Assembly (NCBI GenBank): GCA_020047775.1
Contig: JAIFNK010000015.1
Span: 1 to 29,344 of the forward strand
Reading direction: 5' to 3'
DNA from: Akkermansia sp.
Lineage (GTDB): Bacteria; Verrucomicrobiota; Verrucomicrobiia; Verrucomicrobiales; Akkermansiaceae
Length of the DNA stretch: 29,344 nt
Shown: positions 24,001-29,344 of the stretch, piece by piece
How the letters are laid out: each line of letters begins with the position of its first letter
Numbering within the stretch: the stretch's first letter is position 1
Translations under genes and position numbers: made by a program
Notes under the pieces: model-generated
Database searches by the model: none
What the model was told of the DNA's origin: nothing
What the model saw: the letters and a program-made list of their open reading frames with translations, nothing else

Positions 24001-26844
24001 GGGGTCGAGGAACCAGGCGACGGACAGATGGCTGGAGGAACCGCTGCTGCCGGTGTTGTGTAGCACCTCGATGTAGTATCTCCCGCCCGCCTTGAGTGAA
24101 AGCCATGGCGATTTCTGGTTGGCTTGGGCGTTCCACGTGCGCGCCTGCGAGTCCGTGACGGAAGCGCGGCGGACCTTGTTCACCGGTTCCGAATCGTTGG
24201 AAATCCACAGCTCGGCGGTGTTGCTGGCGGCGATCCAGAAGTAGTAGTTGCCGGTGGTCGGAGCGATGAAATAACCTCGAAGGCGTACGCCGGTATTGTC
24301 GCCATCATAGGCGGTGGTATCCTCCGCGGTGCTGACCGTGTCGGTGGCGGCGGGTGGAGTGGTCCATGGGATATTGGAAACCGCCGGACCGCTCACGCCG
24401 GGAGTCCATGCTTCACGGGTAAGCAGCCCTGGCGTGGCCTGCACTTCGAGGGTCATCACCACGCTGCTGGTGCCGGCCGGGTTGGTGGTGGTCAGGCTGA
24501 ATTGATAGATGCCGGCGGCGGGCGGAGTGCCGCTCACCACGTCGTTGGCCAGAGTGAGCCACGGTGGAAGTCCGCTGGCGGAGATGGTTCCACCGTTGCT
24601 GGAGGTGAGGTTCGTGGAGAACGGGGTGCCTGCCCCGAGGATCGTCACCGCATCGGTGGGACTGGTGATGGCGGGGGGCGAGACCTGCGTGGGGAAGAGG
24701 CGGTTGGTCGGAATGATTTGTTTCGCCTGATCTTCACTGTACCACGAGAGGCGGGCTTCCGCCGCACCGGTCGATTCGTAGTATTCCATCTTGATGTCGT
24801 AACGAATACCCGCCTGAAGGTAAATCGATCCGGTGCTGTCAGTGACACTACCGCCCGGCCAGCGATCGATGACGAGTTGGTTGTTTACCCATAGTTTCAA
24901 ACCGTCATCCACGCGGGCGACGAAGTAGTGGAGTTGCGAATACCGGGGTAGGATCTGGCCAGTCCACCGGACGGTGAAATAGTTATGATTGATCGATGGA
25001 TCCGGGCTGCCGACGCCCCAATCTCCGTTGTTTCCGTTGGTAATCGCTGAGGAAAACTGCGCGGGAGGAAGCGGCTCCGCGATGGGGGCGTTCTTGAAAT
25101 AGTAGGTATTCCAAACATTGTTGGTACTGTTGGCAACGGTTGAGGAAACGTCTTTCCAAATGTTATCTGACGGAATGTTCGTGTAATTGGCGTTTCCCAC
25201 CTTCCACTGCAGTCTGCATTTGGCGGATCCGGTGGTTTCCACGAATTCGACCCGGATCCGATAGCGACCGGCAGGGGTGGAGGGGGCGGCGAGTGCGTAT
25301 CCCGGGCTTTGTTTGAAGCCGCCGGTGGCCGGGGTATCCCAGCCGTTTTCAAGAATCGGCACGAGGCCGGACCCGGTATCGAGCAGGACCCGTGCCTTGT
25401 CATCCGCATCAAGTTGGAAACTGTAAGTGGCCGTGATGGATGGTGATAGATAACCCTCCCAGCGGACCGCATAATTGTCGGCATCGACGAGGGATGTGCC
25501 GTTGGGACTTCCATAGCCCCAGTTTGCGTCAATCGTCGGATCGACCCGTGAGACCGGAGTCCCGGCAAATGCAATGCTCAAGCTGCCGGTGCCGGTCGAA
25601 GGCACGGTGCCTGTGATGGCAACGGAAAACGAAGATGCGGCTGGCAGCGCGGTGATGGTGTAGGTGAGCGGATAGTTGTATGCGGAGACATTCAGGTTTC
25701 CCGAGGTGAATTGCAGTGTGACCTGGCTGCCGACGGCATAGGGAGTGGCCGGGGTGCTGGTGTAAGTCACCACTGCGGCGCCCGAGGTCGCATTGGTTTT
25801 CGTGTAGCTATAGGTGGCGGCCATACCGGCATGATAATCCGCGGTGAGTCCGCTGCCCGTGGGATTTCCGGATGGATAAACCGTCACTCCTGCCGAAGTC
25901 GGGCTGCCCAGGGAATAGTTTCCTCCGGAACCGGCGGAGCCAGGACTGGCGATTGTTAGGAATGCCGTGGCAGGGCTGGTCCGGCTCGCGTTGAAAACCG
26001 GGGTGATCCGGACATCCAGTGAGTTGACGCCGGCCGGGAAGGTCAGGGAATCCGGCAGGGGCTCGATATCCACGCCTTCCACGGCGGTTCCGCTCCTGGT
26101 GAGAGGCACCGTCGCGGCTCCAAGCATCATGAAACCTGAACGGGTCACGCGGATCACCCCGTAATCGTCGCCCGGTGCGGATCCATCCGCAGGTTGGGTC
26201 GCGACGGTGTCCTCCGCGCTGATGGAAACGATGTTCTGGGTCTCCAGACTGGCGGCGAGCGAGTTGGAGTCAAAGCTGGTCTGGGATGAGATCGGCGCGC
26301 CCGGTGAAAGTCCCAGCATGTGCTTGGCCCAGTCACTGACTTGATCGCCCTGCGTCACTTGGTCGGTCACGGTGAGGTGGAAAAATTTTCCGGTGCTTTT
26401 CGGGACGACGAGTGTCTTGTTCGTCCCGTCGCCTACGACACGGGGCATTGCGGCATTCGACCACGTCTCTACCAGGCTTGGGCTGCTCTCGGCACCGTAG
26501 AGCTTGCCGGGGACGGTTGGGAAGCTGAGCGACAAGGTCGTCGGACCGGTGGCAACCGTCGGCGGGCGGAAGTGGGCTTCCGTCGGCAGTTTGAGGAATG
26601 GATTCGTCCCCGCGATGAACTCGGTGCGGTTATTGTTTCCGTCACCATCGGCATCCTGGGAGAGCCAGCCCGCATACGGCGGATACTCGTTCATCTGGGC
26701 ATCCAGAACCCCGAATTTCTGTTTCCAAATGGATTGGTTGATGTCTTCATCGACTTGGGCACCGGCGGTCAAGAGGAAGCCGGACGCAGCAAGCAGCATG
26801 CATGGAACCACGCGGAGACGGTGAGGAAATGCGGATGCGGACAT
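21001..26844 (-). CDS. giant secreted mosaic protein with PA14 repeats and DUF1800 domain
   Basis: A 1947-residue exported protein. The ATG at 26844-26842 begins a good signal peptide (residues 1-30, ending LLTAGAQ); the extra 65 in-frame codons upstream are Arg-rich and look non-coding. Domains in order (approximate residues): a calcium-loop motif DADGDGNNNRTEF (64-76); a Calx-beta-like domain (206-322); PA14 domain 1 (329-566) interrupted by a small beta module; PA14 domain 2 (575-716, with the RVDDGLKLWVNNQLVID signature); an Ig-like domain (721-805); PA14 domain 3 (812-960); a CHRD-like domain (990-1107, with NPNGEIAGTFG); and DUF1800 (about 1115-1947). DUF1800 starts SRFLTQATFGPS, has NENYAREILQLFSAGLY, and ends LTSAEYAIQR. 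It is interrupted by about 250 Ser/Thr/Gly-rich residues (1520-1770). PA14 and Calx-beta suggest glycan binding at the surface. First gene of the DUF1501 operon. Confidence 0.9.
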   Translation of the reverse strand: MSASAFPHRLRVVPCMLLAASGFLLTAGAQVDEDINQSIWKQKFGVLDAQMNEYPPYAGWLSQDADGDGNNNRTEFIAGTNPFLKLPTEAHFRPPTVATGPTTLSLSFPTVPGKLYGAESSPSLVETWSNAAMPRVVGDGTNKTLVVPKSTGKFFHLTVTDQVTQGDQVSDWAKHMLGLSPGAPISSQTSFDSNSLAASLETQNIVSISAEDTVATQPADGSAPGDDYGVIRVTRSGFMMLGAATVPLTRSGTAVEGVDIEPLPDSLTFPAGVNSLDVRITPVFNASRTSPATAFLTIASPGSAGSGGNYSLGSPTSAGVTVYPSGNPTGSGLTADYHAGMAATYSYTKTNATSGAAVVTYTSTPATPYAVGSQVTLQFTSGNLNVSAYNYPLTYTITALPAASSFSVAITGTVPSTGTGSLSIAFAGTPVSRVDPTIDANWGYGSPNGTSLVDADNYAVRWEGYLSPSITATYSFQLDADDKARVLLDTGSGLVPILENGWDTPATGGFKQSPGYALAAPSTPAGRYRIRVEFVETTGSAKCRLQWKVGNANYTNIPSDNIWKDVSSTVANSTNNVWNTYYFKNAPIAEPLPPAQFSSAITNGNNGDWGVGSPDPSINHNYFTVRWTGQILPRYSQLHYFVARVDDGLKLWVNNQLVIDRWPGGSVTDSTGSIYLQAGIRYDIKMEYYESTGAAEARLSWYSEDQAKQIIPTNRLFPTQVSPPAITSPTDAVTILGAGTPFSTNLTSSNGGTISASGLPPWLTLANDVVSGTPPAAGIYQFSLTTTNPAGTSSVVMTLEVQATPGLLTREAWTPGVSGPAVSNIPWTTPPAATDTVSTAEDTTAYDGDNTGVRLRGYFIAPTTGNYYFWIAASNTAELWISNDSEPVNKVRRASVTDSQARTWNAQANQKSPWLSLKAGGRYYIEVLHNTGSSGSSSHLSVAWFLDPTGNTANPIANGCPPASAAIGGILPSHVLSPWDNPPTTTIPGTLYVTNLQGVQGLSGITATGGAFLRVNGSTAVLQLNYSGLTSGATSRKIYNSAGDVLFDLNAQEKNHPALKTSDGGYTWNMRASDVADLENGGVYLGISTLNNPNGEIAGTFGKITGSQTAPAPPAYPSWPDLHATSDAANSRFLTQATFGPSISDMATVKSTGYRPWIETQFMTPATKNVPYVLSNLSADPQNPYGSQLMFNSWWKNSVTAPDQLRQRAAFALSEILVVSDTGPLNNNGRVLADYYDSLLDNCFGNFRDILKQVTLSPAMGVYLDMRGNAAGNIVTGQIPNENYAREILQLFSAGLYRTWSDGTLILNSKGNAIPTYGQDEISGYARVFTGWNWGQRLAGGRLPTATNPSSNYLDPMTLIPSRHEPGTKRLLDNVILPAATVTSSTTTLTDPESPYWVYDPQALPETAPYTRITNLYDINGLRDLEVTFDNIMANSAVGPYICRQLIQRLVTSHPKPEYVHRVVRAFHGEQNVDGLRTGVRGDMKEVFRAILLDYEARSTTAAADPKYGKQREPLLRVTGPARALPAAAFTNSTYTQNGLGTITITTRDSSNNPVPHRLVNENVRLSDFVAQSGSPELPTAKNYSISSVTSTSFTVDNNTTTLGATYTISGLSATINTAGFAAPDELYISFTTGGLAGVGKRYAVTSSSGTSFTVALDPAPVTTTGGNCLIPRLNAGYNVTGGGGAQSITLQTSGNHDLTAGADFVLLKFSVLNSPAPASNGIYQVNSVSAPNSFSVSPPAAPAITTGSQGSNSVTVYPLKGSQWVRSGTVTVDPSTWAVGYTLGTTATALNQTPLNSTTVFNFFQPDYQYPGEMARAGMTTPEFQLTNDSNTMNLTNVISQISPASGNPNGYSSFFNGNAVTVDLGPYMTPGQTGNANIATLVNTLAVLLTGDNLSAPVRTTITDFVANTTNFPYTSPTPSTTQMRDRVRAVVHLILTSAEYAIQR

Positions 26845-27277
26845 AAAAACGAACGAGGCGGCTGGAATTAAAACGCAGGTTTTTTCCAATTTTAGAGGCC
26901 TGATCACGTCGGCATCGCCGTCCTGGTTGCGGCGCGCAATCAGTCTCGAATTTCGGATGGTCCTCTTCGGAGGCCTGAACCGGGAGGGGGGAGCGCACCT
27001 GATCCTCCGTGTTTCGTCAATCGTCAAACGGGTTGGCAAATGAACATCTCGTACCGGGAAGTCAAATCGTTTTCCTCAAAATTTGAATGGCTTTCGGGCT
27101 TTCAGGTGCTCCTGTCCGGAATTTAATAAAAAATCATTTCTTGCCAAGTCGTTCCGCCGGGGTCTACCTACGGGTCGATTGAACGGCTTTAGTTTGTTTG
27201 ATCGCTCTTTGTTTGATCCGTGACGCCATGGTCGGAAGAAGTGCTGAATCATCATGGCGTCATTAGAATTGAATTAA
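26845..27277. other. gene-free divergent region between the DUF1800 operon and the RRM gene
   Basis: This 433-base gap carries the control regions of two divergent units. It is A+T-richer than its surroundings around 27060-27220, including the tract AATTTAATAAAAAATCATTT (27119-27138), possibly an UP-like promoter element. A TTGCCA hexamer follows at 27141, but the hexamer 18 bases later is a weak -10, so I do not assign a promoter. A perfect inverted repeat occupies 27221-27262. The minus-strand open frame through 26845-27039 is only the upstream extension of the DUF1800 gene and has no signal-peptide or domain character. Confidence 0.45.
27221..27262 (+). promoter_or_regulatory. inverted repeat in the leader of the RRM gene
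   Basis: TGACGCCATG (27221-27230) is perfectly complementary to CATGGCGTCA (27253-27262), giving a 10-bp stem with a 22-base loop. G-T wobbles can extend it by one pair on each side. It ends 15 bases before the start codon of the RNA-binding protein, close enough to affect ribosome access if transcribed. It could be an RNA hairpin for autoregulation or temperature response, or a DNA operator. Confidence 0.5.
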
Positions 27278-27688
27278 ATGGATATCTACGTGGGCAACCT
27301 GCCCTACACCGCTACTGAAGGAGACGTTACTGGCCTCTTCGCCGCTTTTGGACCTGTTGAACGGGTCAAAATCATCACCGACCGTGAAACCGGGCAATCC
27401 AAGGGATTTGCTTTCGTGACCCTCGGTGACCAAACCCAGTTGAACGCAGCCATCGAGGCTCTCAACGACTACGACTACAACGGTCGTGCTCTCCGCGTGA
27501 ACGCGTCCGAACCCAAGGAATCCCGTCCAAGCGGCGGTGGTGGCGGTGGTTACGGCGGCGGTGGTGGCGGTGGCTACGGTGGTGGCGGCGGCGGCGGTGA
27601 TCGTCGTGGCGGCGGCGGCGGCGGCTACAAAGGCGGCGGCGGCGGCGGTCACAAAGGTGGCGGCGGCGGCGGTGGTGGTCGCTGGTAA
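27278..27688 (+). CDS. RRM-domain RNA-binding protein with glycine-rich tail
   Basis: A 136-residue cytoplasmic RNA-binding protein. One RRM fills residues 1-80, with RNP2 IYVGNL (3-8) and RNP1 KGFAFVTL (42-49); the aromatic residues Tyr4, Phe44 and Phe46 are those that stack on RNA bases. Residues 86-136 are a low-complexity tail of Gly runs broken by Tyr, Arg, Lys and His (GGGYGGG, DRRGGG, YKGGG, HKGGG). This is the layout of bacterial glycine-rich RNA-binding proteins, which resemble cold-inducible plant and animal GRPs. Bacterial members are often cold- or stress-induced. It is monocistronic, with a strong terminator 33 bases after the stop and a perfect inverted repeat in its leader. There is no recognisable Shine-Dalgarno sequence; the bases before the ATG are A+T-rich. 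RNA targets are unknown. Confidence 0.94.
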   Translation: MDIYVGNLPYTATEGDVTGLFAAFGPVERVKIITDRETGQSKGFAFVTLGDQTQLNAAIEALNDYDYNGRALRVNASEPKESRPSGGGGGGYGGGGGGGYGGGGGGGDRRGGGGGGYKGGGGGGHKGGGGGGGGRW

Positions 27689-27721
27689 TCCGGCTACCCC
27701 TTCTTGATAAGTTTTCACAAG

Positions 27722-27758
27722 CGCCCGGTTCCCTTCATTGGGATCCGGGCGTTTTTTT
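27722..27758 (+). terminator. rho-independent terminator after the RRM gene
   Basis: CGCCCGGTTCCC (27722-27733) pairs with GGGATCCGGGCG (27740-27751) over 12 positions with a single T-T mismatch and a TTCATT loop. Seven T residues follow, a textbook intrinsic terminator. It lies 33 bases after the stop codon. Confidence 0.9.
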
Positions 27759-27785
27759 GAAGAATTCCCGGGTTTTTCTCCGGAT

Positions 27786-28778
27786 TCACTCGCCGATCTG
27801 CTCAAGGCTCTCGTAGTAGCCGCCGTAGAATCCCACGATTTTCCAAGCGACAAACGCGAGGATGAGGAAATACATCACCTTCGGCACCATCACCGCCATC
27901 GTCTTGGCGCTTGAGGCGGCATTCTCCTGAAACAACCTGGACCAGTTGGCGAGGTCCGTATCCAGCGTGCCGGCCTCCTCACCCGTCGAGTAGGACCGGG
28001 CGAAGGCCTTCGGGAATGCCTCCTCCGCCATGAACGCCGGTCCGAGCGCACCGCCTGTTTTCACCACCTGCGTCAACCGCGAACCCGCTTCGCGGATCAG
28101 GCCGCTTTGGGCCGCTCCAGATGCCAGTTGCATGGTTTCGGCCATCGAGATGCCGGCCAGCAAACAGGAATGATAGACTTTGCAGAACCGCGCCATCGCC
28201 AGGTTCCGGCGGGCCGCGCCGATCCATGGAATCCGGCTGATCCAGCGGTCGATCCCGGAATTTCCCGGAGCCAGCCGCAGAATCGCGCGGATCGCCATCA
28301 CCAGGATGAAAGCCGCCGCATAGACGAGCAGCAGGCTCGTCACCACGCTGCCGGAAATCTGCCCATGGGTCATGGTGCCGGACATCAGGGCCCCCGGCAC
28401 GATGGCGATGAAGATGCCCAAGTGCAGCACGATGACCGGATAGATCATGCCCCGCACCATGTCCCGGCGGGTGGCCGCCAACATGCCGAAATACCCGGCA
28501 AGATGTTGGAATGCGGGTGCCAGTTTGCCCCCGCGCTCGCCGGCTCCGATGATGCCGCGCTCCAGTTCGCTGATGGCCCCGCTGTCCCAGGCGAACGCCC
28601 CGGTGATCGATTGCCCCGCGTCAAGTCCGCGGCTCAGGCTGTCTAACAACCTGAGCTGCGGCAAGGGAGGCTTGGTGTCCGTCAACACCGCCGCCGCCTT
28701 GCGGATGTCGAATCCCGCCTCAAGCAGCTTTGCGATTTCCGTGTAAAAAAGATGCTTCTGTGCCGGGCTCACGCTCAT
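27786..28778 (-). CDS. type II secretion/type IV pilus GspF-like inner-membrane protein
   Basis: A 330-residue membrane protein of the GspF/PilC family, the polytopic platform protein that couples the assembly ATPase to pilin or pseudopilin assembly. Two T2SSF domains are visible. The first (about 8-125) starts with LFYTEIAKLLEAGFDIRKAA and has GAGERGGKLAPAF. The second (about 200-315) starts with ARFCKVYHSCLLAGISMAET and has STGEEAGTLDTDL. Helices follow each domain, at about 125-175 (two) and at the C-terminus. It is shorter than typical GspF (about 400 residues) because the N-terminal extension is missing. The ATG at 28778 is preferred over the frame opening at 28820 because the intervening 14 residues have no family character. 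No ATPase, secretin or prepilin peptidase gene is adjacent. It may share a transcript with the small membrane protein gene upstream. Confidence 0.85.
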   Translation of the reverse strand: MSVSPAQKHLFYTEIAKLLEAGFDIRKAAAVLTDTKPPLPQLRLLDSLSRGLDAGQSITGAFAWDSGAISELERGIIGAGERGGKLAPAFQHLAGYFGMLAATRRDMVRGMIYPVIVLHLGIFIAIVPGALMSGTMTHGQISGSVVTSLLLVYAAAFILVMAIRAILRLAPGNSGIDRWISRIPWIGAARRNLAMARFCKVYHSCLLAGISMAETMQLASGAAQSGLIREAGSRLTQVVKTGGALGPAFMAEEAFPKAFARSYSTGEEAGTLDTDLANWSRLFQENAASSAKTMAVMVPKVMYFLILAFVAWKIVGFYGGYYESLEQIGE

Positions 28779-28871
28779 GGTATCGCTGCTGGCAATACAC
28801 GGTGCGCCAGCCCGCTCCAAGTTTGATTTTCCGGAGAAGCGGGATCAGGAAAAGCGCCTCACCCGCCGCTG

Positions 28872-29201
28872 TTAGGTTTTCTTCCCGAGCATGGCGGGTT
28901 TCGCCCGGCGGTAGTTCCAGACATGCAGCCAGGGATGCATGCCGTGCTCGTCAGTCGCATAATAGGCGGCTGCGGCCACCCCTGAGAACCAGACCGCAGG
29001 CACGAGGATCAGGGCCAGACCGAGCGTGGCGAAACTCAGCCACGCCGCGATGAACACCATCAAGATGTTTCCCGGGAGCATGATGGCGAGGGCGGCGCCA
29101 TAATGATGTTTGTAAAGATGTCCGAGACCCGGGACCACACTCAGAAGGGCCGCGATTTTATTGCGGTCCACCCGTTTCCATGCATCAATGAGTTCTTTCA
29201 T
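28872..29201 (-). CDS. small TM2-like membrane protein
   Basis: A 109-residue protein beginning MKELIDAWKRVDRNKIAALL at an ATG at 29201-29199. Residues 15-30 read ALLSVVPGLGHLYKHHYG, a first hydrophobic segment with the P-G-L-G-x-x-Y turn typical of TM2-type and related small membrane proteins. A second hydrophobic stretch (about 33-70) can form two helices. The C-terminus is basic and aromatic (NYRRAKPAMLGKKT). No enzymatic motif is present. The longer open frame up to 29339 is Cys/Pro/Arg-rich and lacks any such character, so the internal start is chosen. The gene lies 93 bases upstream of the GspF-like gene on the same strand, and they could be co-transcribed. Function unknown. Confidence 0.7.
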   Translation of the reverse strand: MKELIDAWKRVDRNKIAALLSVVPGLGHLYKHHYGAALAIMLPGNILMVFIAAWLSFATLGLALILVPAVWFSGVAAAAYYATDEHGMHPWLHVWNYRRAKPAMLGKKT

Positions 29202-29344
29202 CGGATTTTGGGGTTGTTTGCATCTGGAACATGCCGGATGAAACCCTCCGGAGCAAGTCAGGAATTGCGCAGTCCGACATCGCCCCCGGGATTTCATCGG
29301 AGGCGGCCATTTTGATTCTTGCCAGCGGACTCTTGCCAAAACAA

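Noticed and set aside
21754..24063. 769-codon plus-strand open frame
   Set aside because: Antisense to the DUF1800 gene, with low-complexity Gly/Val/Arg composition and no domain. The minus-strand frame has a signal peptide and recognised domains throughout.
26845..27039. Upstream 65-codon extension of the DUF1800 gene
   Set aside because: Arg-rich and without signal-peptide character. A start at 26844 puts a proper signal peptide at the N-terminus.
27532..27684. Simple-sequence repeat (GGC/GGT runs) as a separate element
   Set aside because: It is in frame and encodes the Gly-rich tail typical of this RNA-binding protein family, so it is coding sequence.
27263..27853. 196-codon minus-strand frame with Ala/Thr repeats
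   Set aside because: It is the complement of the glycine codons in the RRM protein tail and crosses a strong terminator.

Overview
The window looks like chromosomal DNA of a Verrucomicrobiota bacterium, probably of the Verrucomicrobiales. This rests on several features: high G+C, a DUF1800/DUF1501 surface-protein operon, a PEP-CTERM protein, a glycine-rich RRM RNA-binding protein, few Shine-Dalgarno sequences, and two kinds of dispersed repeat common in Verrucomicrobia and Planctomycetes. The taxonomic call is an inference from gene content. I saw no rRNA, tRNA, CRISPR array, transposase or phage gene.

Layout. Bases 1-457 hold the start of a minus-strand lipoprotein gene cut by the window edge. 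An orphan FtsX/MacB-type ABC permease follows (656-3025), then a non-coding stretch with a terminator that points leftward, then a rhomboid protease overlapping mazG (3398-5067). The mazG stop codon lies inside a 120-bp-period tandem duplication. Next comes a convergent pair: a PcfJ-like protein (+) and a protein with two RlaP/YcgL-type nucleotidyltransferase domains (-).

Bases 8960-17954 form one plus-strand cluster built around a biotin-dependent, membrane-bound, Na+-pumping decarboxylase. In order it encodes the OadB-type beta subunit, a small OadG-like subunit, a divergent carboxyltransferase fused to a biotin carrier, biotin ligase, the MeaB GTPase, a CBS-pair protein, an ArsB/NhaD-superfamily transporter, and a second, canonical carboxyltransferase that lacks a biotin domain. 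The likely logic is that carboxyl groups move from an oxo-acid (oxaloacetate-like) to biotin, then decarboxylation in the membrane drives Na+ export. BirA charges the carrier, and MeaB links the cluster to methylmalonyl-CoA mutase metabolism. Upstream of the CBS/transporter pair is a compact structured leader followed by a terminator-like hairpin. It looks like a riboswitch, and Na+ is the obvious ligand to test.

Bases 18023-26844 contain a PEP-CTERM protein (+) facing a minus-strand operon: a 1947-residue mosaic DUF1800 protein, a Tat-exported DUF1501 protein, and a membrane-anchored protein ending in a GspG-like pseudopilin domain. The right end holds the RRM protein, which has a perfect 10-bp inverted repeat in its leader and a strong terminator, followed by a GspF-like membrane protein and a small TM2-like membrane protein, both on the minus strand.
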